Position numbers and translations under genes: made by a program. From Arthonia radiata (lineage: Eukaryota > Ascomycota > Arthoniomycetes > Arthoniales > Arthoniaceae), in assembly GCA_002989075.1 (NCBI GenBank), contig PSQN01000017.1, positions 3,789,453 through 3,853,452 on the forward strand: a stretch of 64,000 nucleotides of DNA. The letters run 5' to 3'. Numbering within the stretch: the stretch's first letter is position 1; the number at the start of each line of letters is the position of its first letter. Positions 38,633 through 49,251 of this stretch are shown here, piece after piece. Below the pieces are notes generated by a model. That model was not told where the DNA came from. It did no database searches and saw nothing but the letters and a program-made list of their open reading frames with translations.

Positions 38633-39378
38633 ATTTTCGATCCTTGGTGTTTGCTTTATGAATATAGGTCCGATCTCTGCTGTTTGCTGTAAATAGAGTT
38701 GTGACAATACCAATGTGATGAAGAGAAGACGGAGAGAAGCCTCGTAAGTCTTGTAATCGTTTGTTTTCCGTCACGGAGTTGGAAGGCGCTTGCGAGGAGC
38801 AAACGTCAGGATCACGTAGGACAAACGCAACGACTTGCAGTGAACGAAAGAGACGAGCAGCAGGATACATGCGGTTATTTGAAGTCGCACTTATATCAAC
38901 GCTGCTCGCAGGCGAAGTCTTGCTTCACAGCCTGATAGCGGGCTTGTCTGTAGCATTGTTGTTGCATTATCGCTGGCAGAGCCGCATTACTCCGCAGCAC
39001 TCACCGAACGAAGCTACGGATAAGCGAGAGCATAAGCGTTGGAGACGCGATAACAGCCAATGCCAGTGACAAGTCGCATTGCCGCAGCAAGTACCTACCA
39101 AAAAGTGATGTGCAAGTGCAAGGCAGCCTGTGAGGTGGACAGTGAAGGACGTTGCAGAAGCTTGGCTGAGTCAGGGCCTACATCATTTGCGACCAGTTTT
39201 CGATTTCTAAACTAGTCCAGAAGAAGTCTATGCGACAACTGTGTTGGCCTCTGTTGTCTCCACGAGTACCTGTAAAATGCGTGTATAGAAGCAGATGCGC
39301 CGCAGCTGCAGCGAAGTGTATTAGGAACGCCTGGCGCCTCGCCATGAAATGCAAAACCCAGCAACTCTGAAGCGATGG
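38633..39378. other. Intergenic region between the membrane-protein gene and LCB2
   Basis: Holds the upstream region of the minus-strand membrane-protein gene and the 3' flank of LCB2. Short open frames on both strands show no domain or fungal codon pattern. I see nothing else. Confidence 0.5.
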
Positions 39379-41325
39379 TCATCTTAGAGGTACCTTCACA
39401 TCCTGCACGCCTTTTGCTATGACATCCCGTATGTTCCATCGAGGCGGCGTAGGTACAGGCGATGGTGAGCGCGATGTTGACCTTTTTCGAACCTTAAGCT
39501 GCTCGACGTTCATCAACCCGTCCGGAAGAGGCTCTGCACCGCCAGCGATGCCTGAGGAAAATTTGAGCTGTAAGATGTTGCCAATTTCGTCGCAAGCCTG
39601 AAGAAGCCGGTCGAGGTCGTCTTTGGTGTGTGCTGCGCTGAGACAGAACCGTGCGCGAGAGCTTACAAGCGGCGTCGCCGGGTATCCCACAACGACCACA
39701 CTGATCTTACGCCGAAGCATCTCGCGTGAGAAGGCGGAAAGTTTGGCTGGATTGTAGAGCATCAATGGTACGATGGGGGAATCGTCGTGACCAGTGACAA
39801 TGAAGCCGAGCCGTTTCAAGCCGAGCCGAAGATAACGCGAATTGAAAGCTAATCGCTGAAGACGTTCTTCGCCTTGACCTGGCGTGATTTCTCCTTTGAT
39901 CAGTCTTAGGGCTGTGCTGATTTGACTCAGCACCGAGGCTGTAGGGGATTCGCCATAGATAGCGCCTGCGTTTGTGATGCGCAGCTTGTCAATGATTGAC
40001 TTGTTCGCCGCGATGTATCCACCGTTGGCGCCGAACGACTTAGTGAGGGTACCCATGAGTATGTCGACCTCTGCAGGATCAACACCAAAGTAGTCGCAGA
40101 CGCCACGTCCCCGGGGACCTAGAGCGCCAATACTGTGGGCTTCGTCGACGTAGAGGTAGAACTTGTATTTCCTTTTGAGGGCCAGGATACCAGGAAGGTT
40201 GCACATGGTCCCCTCCATGGAGTAAAGGCCTTCGACCGCTACGAGTATCTTCTTCCACGGCCGATGGGTCCTGGGCTGTCCCTGAGAAAGCACTTCGCGC
40301 AACACTCGCTCTAGGTCTGCCATGTTGTTGTGCTTGAACATCTGCACCATGGCGCCTGAGAGTCTAGCTCCGAAGCGGATCGAGCTGTGGTTCAGCTCAT
40401 CCGAAATGATCAAACTGCCTTTGCCGACGACTGCAGGGAAAGCTGTTCCATTGGTACCGAAGCCCATGCTGAAAACCATAGAAGACTCCTTCCCAGTGAA
40501 GTCCGCAATGAGCGACTCGACTTCGACGGCAAGATCTGTTGTTCCTACGTCTGCTCGCGGCGACGCAAATGCGGTGCCGAACTTTTTGGTCGCAGCAGCT
40601 GCAGAGTCTGCGCACGGGCCTTCGGACTGTGCGAAACCAAGGTAGTTGTATGAGCTCAGGTTGAGCGTCTCTGTTGACGTTCCCGTGAGTTGGAACGTGA
40701 GGTTGTGATCGTCAGATTTGCGGTCGAGTAGCGTGATATATCTTCCAGGAACACCGGTCACAGGTCGCGCAAAGCAATCACTGATTCTCATCTTCAGGCG
40801 TCGCACATAGAAATTGTCGAAATCACTGTTCAGGGCAGCATATCCATCCCTCTCTTGCAAGTGTCGATAGTTCGCTTGCTTGAAGCGCTTGCCGAAGAAG
40901 TCACGCACATGACCAAATATTATGAGAATGAGGTAGCTGACGTAGGTAGTGATGAAGAAGTAATAGGGTGGTTCATCCTCAATAGGGTCTGGGAAATGGC
41001 TTCCCACCCAACGACTCGAGTAACGATGGGCTGGAGACCCAAGAGGGCCGAATTGCGCGTGTTGCTTCGCCCGTCGACGCGCTTCCGAGGGCGAAGGCGG
41101 CTGAAAGAGAGTCGTTGTGGGACTATCTTCGATCTTGCACTTCTCACCCACGGCGGTGGACAAGCTGATCTTGGGCAAAGAGAGGTTGCCGCTCGAGTTT
41201 TTGGCGAGATAAGCTTGCTGTTGTGCTGTGGCAGCCGCTAGGGCTTGCGCGTCGGTCTGGTATTTGTTCTTGGAGGAGGGCGAGAAGAGCTGGTGGACCT
41301 TGTAGCCGACCTTGGGCAGAGGCAT
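39379..41325 (-). CDS. LCB2: Serine palmitoyltransferase subunit 2 (Lcb2)
   Basis: Catalytic subunit of serine palmitoyltransferase (EC 2.3.1.50), which condenses L-serine with palmitoyl-CoA to 3-ketodihydrosphingosine. This is the committed step of sphingolipid synthesis, carried out in the ER membrane with Lcb1. Single exon, 648 residues, a little longer than yeast Lcb2 (561). A disordered N-terminus (about 1-110) is followed by a membrane segment near 121-139. The fold-type I PLP aminotransferase core follows (about 215-590) with SSYNYLG, the aspartate of DEAHSIGALG (D394) and the PLP-binding lysine in GTLTKSFGANGG (K429). All key residues are present. The C-terminus carries a Ser/Pro-rich tail. 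The next in-frame ATG candidates lie downstream, so 41325 is the natural start. Confidence 0.96.
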   Translation of the reverse strand: MPLPKVGYKVHQLFSPSSKNKYQTDAQALAAATAQQQAYLAKNSSGNLSLPKISLSTAVGEKCKIEDSPTTTLFQPPSPSEARRRAKQHAQFGPLGSPAHRYSSRWVGSHFPDPIEDEPPYYFFITTYVSYLILIIFGHVRDFFGKRFKQANYRHLQERDGYAALNSDFDNFYVRRLKMRISDCFARPVTGVPGRYITLLDRKSDDHNLTFQLTGTSTETLNLSSYNYLGFAQSEGPCADSAAAATKKFGTAFASPRADVGTTDLAVEVESLIADFTGKESSMVFSMGFGTNGTAFPAVVGKGSLIISDELNHSSIRFGARLSGAMVQMFKHNNMADLERVLREVLSQGQPRTHRPWKKILVAVEGLYSMEGTMCNLPGILALKRKYKFYLYVDEAHSIGALGPRGRGVCDYFGVDPAEVDILMGTLTKSFGANGGYIAANKSIIDKLRITNAGAIYGESPTASVLSQISTALRLIKGEITPGQGEERLQRLAFNSRYLRLGLKRLGFIVTGHDDSPIVPLMLYNPAKLSAFSREMLRRKISVVVVGYPATPLVSSRARFCLSAAHTKDDLDRLLQACDEIGNILQLKFSSGIAGGAEPLPDGLMNVEQLKVRKRSTSRSPSPVPTPPRWNIRDVIAKGVQDVKVPLR

Positions 41326-41862
41326 CGAGGCCAGGCGCTGGTGACACCTGGATGAGGAGGGAGATGTATTATGATGGCGTAGAGGTCGAATACGGTCACT
41401 GAGGGGGAGAATGGGATGTACGAAGGGATACAGGACGGAAGGGTGGCGCGAAATAACAACAAGAAGGAGAGACTGGGCTGGTAAAAGGGCGAAATGAGCG
41501 TGTGTCAGATTAGAAGAAGCGTCGTCCCTGGTCGATGTCTAAGCACGGAGGCGGCTTGTGCGGTTGTTAATTTGGCGAGAGGGCCGCTCGGTCTTCTTCG
41601 GAGCCGCAGAGTCCGCAGTCTTGGCAGGGGCGCCGCCAATAGAGAGGCTGGTCTCATATCGATAGCCCCAGTCCTGACATTGCTCACATCTAGCTTTTTC
41701 TTACAGGCTTTTGCTCTGCACGCTGGTGTCAAGCATGTCGACTGTGAGAAGGGGCAGTAAGAATGCGCAAGTCGCAACATTCTGCGGGCACTTGCATGCT
41801 GGCTGAGTCTTCGAATGCTTTCAATGCGTCCATTTTTGAAGAGACGAGTTCAATGACGCGTA
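41326..41862. other. LCB2 upstream region
   Basis: Region between the LCB2 start and the 3' end of the methyltransferase gene. Open frames here (for example 41505-41780, minus) are Arg/Leu-rich and look like chance frames. No regulatory site is recognised with confidence. Confidence 0.5.
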
Positions 41863-42750
41863 CTATCCTGTCGAAGGTCTCTTCCCAACGCACAATAGGA
41901 ATGGAAAATCCATCTGCTGCAATGACTGACCAGTAGGCTTCTTGTGACCCCATTCTCCTGGAGATCGCTCAACGTCCTTGCTCATTCGAAACCCCTCCGA
42001 AACCTCTACATCAACGAAGCCGACTTCGTGCATGAGCCCATCGAACCATTTCTTATCAATGCCGTGCCTCTCGACGCCGCCCATTTTCGACGCGGGGTGA
42101 AATTTGTGCGCGTCAGGACCGAAGTCCTCAAAGTCGGTCAAGGCGACGTAGCCATTGGGAGCCAGGCACCCCATCATGGTCTTAAGTAGCTCCTTGAGGT
42201 CAACAATGTGGTGCAGAACGAGATGCGACAGCACGAAATCAAAGCGTCGACGATCTGGTCCTTTGCGGGCATCAGGAAGCTCCGGAGCATCTGGATCTCT
42301 GTGGATAAAGGCGGTCAATATTGGTGCCTTGCGAACAAGTTGTACACAGACTCACGTTAGGAGAATATTGAGTGGTTGCACAACGTCCTTGAAAGCCGCA
42401 TTTTCAGGACGAGCGAGCTTCATTTTGAGCGCATCAATCATGCCCAGAGAGGAATCGACGGCCACTATTGAGCGCGCATACGGCGCCATGCGCAGAGACA
42501 GAAGCCCTGTGCCGCAACCAATCTCAAGAATGTCCGGTCCACTGGCAAGAACAGCATCGCCGCTTCTTTCCTTGAGCTCTTTCAGATGACTGAATCGATT
42601 TAGGATCGCTTGCGAGGCTGCTTCACTTGCGCGATGTACGTCAGGGTTGGCATCCCAAGACGCGGCTGACCAGTATTTAGTTCATAATTCACTGCTATCT
42701 ATAAACTGCATACCTTCGGCATTGAAGCGGTCGTTTCCGTTGCTTGTCAT
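41863..42750 (-). CDS. Class I SAM-dependent methyltransferase
   Basis: Three exons: 42750-42714 (only 12 codons plus one base), 42665-42356 and 42298-41863, giving 260 residues with matching phases. The first intron is 48 nt with a GAACTAAAT branch site, the second 57 nt. The short exon supplies MTSNGNDRFNAE, joined to AASWDANPDVHRASEAA, which is the usual start of this small fungal family. The SAM-binding motif I is ILEIGCGTGLLSLRMA, with the acidic motif II (IVAVDSSLGMIDAL) and a later FDFVLSHLVLHHIVDL. The C-terminal strand is FPFLLCVGKRP. It is a cytosolic methyltransferase of the UbiE/type 11 sort with unknown substrate. It lies 0.5 kb upstream of LCB2 on the same strand, with no sign of a functional link. 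Confidence 0.85.
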
Positions 42751-43865
42751 TAGTACACACTTAAATCCTACTATGATGAGGTTGGGCTTTCTAACCGCTG
42801 GCCTTGCGAATTCACGACGAAGGCGTTGTTGGAGTTGCAGGTCCAGCCTACTCAGCCGGTAATGGATTACGTAGCTAATGCTAAACGGAGCTTCCATTGG
42901 CGTTCTGGCCTTCGAAATCTGCTTGACCGTTCGATGCACATAAAACCGCAAACTTGGCTGCAATGTCGGCGAAGTTTTCCTCCAGTTGACTTCCGCGATG
43001 ATAGTATTTCTCGCAGATTTCACCAAATGCAATGTGCTCGCTTGACTGTTTTGGAATCTCTTGCCTTGGCACGAAATATTACCAAAAGGGGTATGTGAGG
43101 ATAGAAATCCTTCGGCCACCTCACTTCTATTTTTGAGATTTGGGACAGCCGCCCGTGTGTCAAAAAGGCCACCTTTCTTATACAGAGTGCAGGAGTCATG
43201 GCAGCTCGCATTGGAAGAGCCGCGCTGCATGCTTGAAATACGCTTACTCGGTGTGACAGGCATTGCACTCCAGCTGCATCCCTTCATTTCTTTCGCATTG
43301 GGGCCTTTTGCCGTTGAATGACATTCAATCCCACACTACAAGGTGCAACGTATGCATATTACGCCCTATACCCGCCGTCAAGCTATGTCACAGACCCCAA
43401 TATCGGCGATCAGGGTCCTAAATCGACGACTCATCGTCTAGAAGGACCATAAGCGTTCCGTGCTCACGGTTCAAGCCTTCGGTTGATTTGGCTGGCGTAC
43501 GGGACCAGCCTTATGTTTGCGTCGCAGATGCTCAGCAGGCCGACTGCGGTAAAAGCCCGTTCAATTCCGACCCGACAGATGCGATGTGTCTGTCCTCAAT
43601 GGTCACCTTTTGGGGCTGATATTGACAGATGTCCGCTTGACTCTGTCTCCACCTCCAACTCTGCACAAGTGTCGTCTGACGTACCCATCCGACCTTGCAC
43701 TCGCATGCCAAAGTGCACAGGTTGCTATATAACGTCCCGCGCCAAGTTTTGTTCCCTTTCGTCTTCCTTTACGTCCCTCACGATTGAAAAGTTCAAACCC
43801 ACCTGGTCCTTCTCGCTATAGTCACTCTTTAAGCCAGGTGGTATCGTGCTTAGCACACCAGTAAG
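42751..43865. other. Divergent intergenic region, methyltransferase / Pro-rich protein
   Basis: About 1.1 kb between two divergently transcribed genes, so it should contain both promoters. Several short open frames (42682-43287 minus, 43483-43821 plus) have no recognisable protein features. I see no RNA gene or repeat. Confidence 0.5.
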
Positions 43866-45430
43866 ATGTCATTTTATCTTTTATCGCTACTCACTCTCGT
43901 TGAACTCAGCAGTGCTGCTCCTCAGGGTCAATATGGCAATGGGCCACCTGCTGGTATTCCTGGCGGTATGCCAGGTGCACCTGGAGGTCCAAATGTTGAA
44001 CAAATGAATCCATATCAAGCACCGTCAGGTCAACAAACATCCGCAGCGGCAGGATCTTCTCAGACCGATTTGAACAGCGCAATGTCTTCAGTACAGGCTG
44101 CATACTCTAGCAGGTTTCCAGGCGGCTTCAGACCGTACGGTGGGAACAGTCCAACACCTACGCCAACGCCACGGCCCAGTAAGTTATACGCACTGCTCAT
44201 TCTCGCAAGATAGGATCACTAACCTTCGCAGCCCCACGACCGACTTCAACCGGAACTTCTCACACTGGCTCACTTAGCTTCGACATCAGCAAATACAACG
44301 ATTACCTGTCCGAAGTGTCATCGATCAATGAAGATTGGATGGAGGCATCTACGCCTGACGTGGCTTCATACACATCCGCCATCGGAAATGCTTGGAGTCA
44401 ATACGTCGGCGCCATCCCCTCTGTCAACGGGCCCAACCCACCCTCCGTTAACCTACCAACCGGCACTCTCCCCGGGGTACCTTCGATCAACGTCCCCAAC
44501 CCCAGCATACCACACCCATCTCTCCCATCAGTCAACCTACCATCGATCTCCGCGCCTTCACTACCAAGCGTCGGTCTGCCGGACCCGTCACTACCAGGCT
44601 TGCCAGACCCTTCGCTGCCAGGCCTGCCAGACCCTTCGCTACCAGGCCTACCAGATCCATCGCTACCAAGCCTGCCAGACCCGTCCCTGCCTTTCACCTC
44701 CATACCATCAGGCATCTTCCCCACAGGACCGTTCTGGGGCACCGGCACAATCGGCATTCCAAAAATCAGTATCCCACAACCCAGCTTACCCATAAGCATC
44801 AACCCAAGCATCCCAACACTCATCACCCTCCCGGCGCTCCCAACCCTCCCCCACCTCCCGCACATAACCAACCTCCCCGAAATCCCCGACATCAGCACCC
44901 TCCTCCCCGACCTCCCGGACATCGACCTCCCAGACGTCATCCTCCCAGACATCCACACCATCCTTCCCGACCTGCCGCATCTGCCCACAGCGCTCTCCCT
45001 CCCGGACATCCCGCTCAGCCTGCCAACCCTCCCCAGCGTCATCTACTGGGACCCCACGCTCCCTGACTTCCAGCGGCCGTCGCTCCCGGATCTGCCTCAC
45101 CTACCCACGCTGACAGTCCTGCCGACGCTGCCGACATTACCATCGGTTATCTCGATCCCGCCGCTGCCGACGATACCGGATATCGATCTGCCGGATATTA
45201 GCGTGGTGCTGCCCACGAACTGGCCCACGGAGATCCATCTGCCCGCCCTGCCGACACTGCCGACACTGCCTACGTTGCCCACGCTCCCGACGCTGCCGCC
45301 GATACCGACGCTGCATCTGCCCAGCTTGCCAATCGGCGTGAGCAGTCTGGCGTTACCGACATTGACGGGTCCAACGATACCAGTGCCGGCGATCACCGGG
45401 AGACAGGTCGCGAGCTGGGCTGTTCCCTAG
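43866..45430 (+). CDS. Secreted proline-rich repeat protein
   Basis: Two exons, 43866-44178 and 44232-45430 (intron 53 nt), giving 503 residues. The N-terminus MSFYLLSLLTLVELSSA is a signal peptide. Residues about 18-115 are Gly/Pro/Gln/Ser-rich, and about 116-155 form a short non-repetitive part (LSFDISKYNDYLSEVSSINE). The remaining about 350 residues are low-complexity Pro/Leu/Ser/Thr sequence built on an 'xLPxLP' theme. They include five consecutive 8-residue copies of LPDPSLPG-type (44576-44695) and a run of LPT triplets near 45250-45300. No cysteine-rich domain and no clear GPI signal (it ends TGRQVASWAVP). This suggests an extracellular or cell-wall protein of extended polyproline shape. 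Only the architecture is visible; no family recognised. Confidence 0.75.
44576..44695 (+). repeat. Five tandem 24-bp coding repeats
   Basis: Five in-register copies of a 24-nt unit encoding LPDPSLP plus G, S or F, inside the Pro-rich secreted protein gene. The copies differ at third positions, so they are not brand new. In-frame repeat length allows copy-number change without loss of frame. Confidence 0.85.
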
Positions 45431-45730
45431 ACGCGCGAACCCGTGAGCGCGACCCGTGATAGTCAGTGGAGAGGTTGTATGACAAATTGCATAGCCGGAG
45501 GGTATCAACAGCATCTGCACAGCGAGGGGAGGGGATCTAATGAACATGACACGACAGCATTGGACAAAGAAAGAGAAGCATTGCATAGCGAAACTGTTGT
45601 AGGGTTCTGTGTACGATGGCGGCCTTCATGAATATAATTTCCTTGTCGTTCCCTAATTCAGGTCTGTGATGTGTTTGTGATGTGATGTTGCTTGTTGCAC
45701 TAGTCGCTAGCGCCGCCGCAGCGCCGCCGC
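45431..45730. other. Intergenic, 3' flank of the Pro-rich protein gene
   Basis: Contains a short GC-rich run of GCCGCC repeats at about 45712-45730 directly before the tandem repeats. No gene seen. Confidence 0.45.
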
Positions 45731-45734
45731 AGGA

Positions 45735-46260
45735 ACAAGTCGACAAAACATCTCCCATTCCTTCTACACCAACGCCACGATGATGCATCATCGATATTTA
45801 GATTCAGCAGAAAAAGCCGACCTTAGCGATGTTCCCCAGTAAATTTACTAAGATTGGCTCAGGACTCACAGAGTTGCACTGGATAGTCCTCCAGAAAGGC
45901 TACTAGCGCTGTCTTGGCGAAATCGACAAAACCCCTTCCACTCCTTCCACGTCTACGCCACAATAATGCATCCTCTGTTTTTGACATCAGCACAAAAAGT
46001 TGACCTTAGCGATGTCTCCCAGTAAGTTTAGCAAAATTGGCGCAGGTTTGGTAGAGTTGCACCGTTATACCGCATTGTCGTCCAGAAAGAGCGCTAGGCG
46101 CAAAGTGCTACTAGCGCCAAATCGACAAATCGCTTGCCATGCCTCCCACACCAACGCCATGATTATGCATGCCTAATTTTTAGGATCAGCGCAAAAAGTC
46201 GACCTCGGCGATGTTTCCCGGTGGACTCAACGAAATTGGTAAAGCTTTCGTGGAGTTGGG
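45735..46260. repeat. Three imperfect tandem repeats of about 190 bp, non-coding
   Basis: Units begin at the shared TCGACAAA at about 45740, 45923 and 46122 (periods 183 and 199 bp). Each unit repeats, in the same order, a CTYC-rich stretch, 'CCAACGCCA..ATGAT..ATGCAT', 'CAGCRCAAAAAGTCGACCT(T/C)', 'GCGATGTYYCCCRGT' and 'GGAGTTG' blocks. Units are separated by 'CTACTAGCGC'-like spacers. No open frame is conserved through the units. Copies are roughly 70% alike by eye, so the array is old. I do not recognise the family. Confidence 0.75.
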
Positions 46261-46525
46261 GAGAGAGGGCGCTTGGATGGATCGGGCGTAGTGAGGGGGA
46301 TGTCTTGATGCTGTTGTGGATGTGATACTGCAAGAGGGTGGTTTGGGGCAAGGTGCGATGCTATAACTACTTGCGGGTACGTGAGAAGTTTGAGCAGTGG
46401 AAGCATCGTTGTATGCTTCCGTGCACATTGGCAGTGTTTGGCTAGCTATACAACCGCAATTTCTCATCACATTTCTCCACCTCCCCTTATCACGCGCGAC
46501 CGCTCTCCCGACAGCCAAGGTCCGA

Positions 46526-47198
46526 CTAATCGGCCTCCACAATCTCATCAGGCATCTTAATGCGCCTCTTTGGCTTCAGGTACCGGCCAGATTCAACTTC
46601 GACAGTCTTGGGCCCATCGTCCGCATCGAGCCTGCTTCCCTCGCCTTCCTCAGACGTTGCGCTATATCTCGACGTTGACGCTCGGGCGTCTCTGCATGTT
46701 TGCTGCGTGCCGTTCCTTGACATATAGCCTGCCCTGCGTGTTTGCGCTCGCAGCAGCTCAGGTGGAGCCTCGACGTGGCGCTGTGTGCGTCAGCAACAGG
46801 TCCAAAAGGGGTGTGATGGGGTTGGAACTTACAACTCCTTTCTTGATCCATTCAGGTACCGATTCTTGCGTCGCACCAGGCGACGGAGGACGCTGTCCAG
46901 ACCCATTGCCTCGGTGGGGCTCACTTCGAGGAGGAAGGCGTTCGACAGGGCGAGGTGGAGGACGCTCGACGGAGCGAGGAGGCGGGCGCTCTCCCGAGTC
47001 GCGGCGGCGACGATACTCAGTGGTTCGAGGATGCACGACGAATTCTTCTCGTGTTCTGTAGGATATAGGTTCTCGAGAATGACGGGGGGCCGATGGTGGT
47101 GGGGATCGAGGTCGCGTGTCTGAAGGCCTGCTATCTGCGCTCGACCTCTGACTGCGAGGCTCCGCGCCGTAGGCGTATTTATATACTCGTGAAGGCAT
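46526..47198 (-). CDS. Small disordered basic protein, unrecognised
   Basis: Two exons, 47198-46833 and 46780-46526, about 206 residues; a 52-nt intron with GTAAGT donor and TTGCTGACG branch joins them in frame. The start MPSRVYKYAYGAEPRSQRS is preferred. An upstream in-frame Met at 47381 would add a low-complexity His/Thr leader. The middle is a Pro/Arg/Ser-rich region with repeats of ERPPPRSVERPPPRPVERLP. One short ordered motif, SVPEWIKKGV, sits at the splice junction. The C-terminus PKRRIKMPDEIV could be a nuclear localisation signal. Function unknown; the conserved-looking WIKKG and YLKPKRRIK patches are the places to search with. Confidence 0.6.
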
Positions 47199-47644
47199 TT
47201 CGTGGGTTTTGTGACGATGATGTTTTTGATGGTGATGAATAATATTGGCAGGACGTGGCGTACTTATGGACTGTGATGAAGTGATGAGTGTCGTCGTTGT
47301 TTGCCCTGACCGCGCGTCTGTCGTAGTCAGGCGTTTGTGCCCATAGCGGCGACGGCGGCTGGTCGCCTTCGATGCGCACATTTCCGTATAGTCAGGTACT
47401 GTCTCCTGGCTTCACTAGGCGCCTGTACCCATAGCAATGGTGGCAAGCTTTCAATCAGTCTTGCGTTCCCTTCGAGACGAACACTTGTATCCTGGCATGA
47501 TAATTGAGATTTCGGTCAAGCACGAGGCGACAAGCAGTCTAAACGAAGTCCTGCTACACATCGAGCTCGGAAGAGTCGTGAACAGCCCACCACAAACAAC
47601 AAAGCCACCGCCACCTGCAGAAGCTCCTTCTCCATGGTGTCGGT
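47199..47644. other. Intergenic region
   Basis: Upstream of the disordered-protein gene and downstream of the HeLo gene. The open frame 47437-47748 (plus) overlaps the HeLo gene end and has no features. I see nothing else. Confidence 0.45.
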
Positions 47645-48808
47645 CTAGTCTATGGCATACAGTGGGTCCCTTGCATGTGTGCCGCGAACCGCACCATCTT
47701 TTTTATTTGATGACGCTCCCAGCGTATGAGCTATTGCTGGTAGGTTAAGCCTCAATCGGAGGCTAGCTGCGCTTACTGAGCTCGCAGACTCGAGGAAAGA
47801 GCGCAACCCCCTGCTCCCCATGCTCACCGAACTGGTAGACTCTAGAAACGTAACAGGGTGGTCTGCCGCGGTGTCTCTCGGATTTCTCTGAGTCAGGGCT
47901 GCGTGCGGGCCTTTGAGGTCCATGTATAGCCTCAGCCGATCTTCCAGCTCCTTAAAAGTGTTGTCGGTAGCGTTTGGCCCCTGGAAGTTTGAGTCGACGA
48001 CTGTTGGCCCTGATGCTCGTGCATTGTTGGACGGGGTCACGCGATGGTTGAAGTAGCGGCCCAACCCTCCCATAAAAACGAGATTACCTGAATCATCAAC
48101 AGAGGCTTTGAGACTTTGGTTGGACAAAATGAGGCTAGCCATGTCTTCACCAATCCGCTTCTTGGACCCTGCACCGGCGGCAATCTCATATGTCACGCGT
48201 TTCGAAGGGTCGACATGCTGACTGAGACTTTTCAGATCATCGTTGAGTACTTTTATGTATGGTATAAAGGTTGTGAGCCGATGAAAATCGGATGTCACCC
48301 ATCGAAAGGATTTCATTGAGCCCTGGAAATGCTTGCGGATTCTGACGCGTAGGTAACGATAGAGGGCGAACACCCTATTATCTTGCCAAGGCTGCGAATA
48401 CAATGCAGTGTTCGCACAGGTTGTCTGGTTCCCGTCCTCGACCATTAATCCCTCGAGGAGGTTACTCACATGCTTCTGGTCAATCTCGTCGTGCATTTCA
48501 AGGGACTCAAGTCCATGCCTTTCCTCAAGCGCTTGAATTTTGGTAAACAGTTCGATCATAGTCGTGATAGTACCCTGTGCAGCGCGAAACATCAAAAGAC
48601 CTTTCGCACCGCTCATACGCTGGAATTAATTGAAATTGATCCCGCCAGAACCCCATGACACGAACCTTGCTTTCTGGTTTTCAAGCTGGGTGCGAAAAAC
48701 TTTTAGTTGTATGTCTTTGTCTGCGACGAGTTGCACCATATTCATGGCATCAACCGCACTTGAAAACAAGCCGGCAAGGCCAATGGCTCCCAATGCCACC
48801 TCCGCCAT
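47645..48808 (-). CDS. HeLo-domain (HET-s/LopB-like N-terminal domain) protein
   Basis: Two exons, 48808-48662 and 48619-47645, about 373 residues. The start MAEVALGAIGLAGLFSSAVD, then DAMNMVQLVADKDIQLKVFR, is the classic first helix region of HeLo domains. These occur in fungal incompatibility proteins such as HET-S, where membrane insertion of the N-terminus triggers cell death, and in many uncharacterised relatives. The helical part continues through about residue 200 (ARFVSWG region; GTITTMIELFTKIQALEERHG; DFHRLTTFIPYIKVLNDDL). The C-terminal about 130 residues are Ser/Arg/Leu-rich and show no amyloid repeat I recognise. The only in-phase intron (42 nt) removes the SWG-containing stretch that HeLo proteins usually keep, so the splice model is uncertain. 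No NLR-type gene lies next to it. Confidence 0.72.
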
Positions 48809-49251
48809 GCTGTAAGCGGGTCTGACGGGGCCTGCTCATAAGTCAGAGTTGAAAGAGTGCCTTGGGTAGCATAGACATTCCGCAGTCGATGAGAAAGGCG
48901 CCAAAGCTTAGGTGCGCTGAAAATGAGGACAAGACAATGGGATGATGGTGGAGCGTTGAGACTCGCCGAGTGATCAGAAAGTAACGCGGCTGTGCGGGGA
49001 GATTGGCGTCCTCGAGAAGGCAGATGGAGTTCGCAAAGGCATCGGAAGGCTTAGTCTGCAGGCACTCTGCACGCTGATGTAAGCATGCAGCTGCCGTGGG
49101 TACGTACTTCCCGCTGACATTGGACGACGGTATATCATAAGGAGACCTTGCAACTCACCTTCGCATTTTGAGGCGGCCAAATGTGCTGCGAGGCACATAT
49201 TGTTCGCAGGATAGGATTGAACACGTTTGGTCACCTTCGCGCGCCATGCTC
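48809..49251. other. Intergenic region upstream of the HeLo gene
   Basis: Contains the upstream region of the HeLo gene and the 3' flank of the next minus-strand gene. The open frame 48974-49384 (minus) overlaps the neighbouring coding exon in another frame and is not credible. Confidence 0.45.

Noticed and set aside
41505-41780. 91-codon minus-strand frame between LCB2 and the methyltransferase
   Set aside because: Arg/Leu/Ala-rich, no motif and no splice support.
44398-45042. 214-codon minus-strand frame (Gly/Arg/Ser-rich)
   Set aside because: Mirror image of the Pro/Leu repeats in the secreted protein; repeats keep antisense frames open.
36486-46000. Secondary-metabolite or defence gene cluster
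   Set aside because: Methyltransferase, acyltransferase and secreted proteins occur, but without any backbone enzyme, transporter or regulator; genes belong to unrelated pathways.
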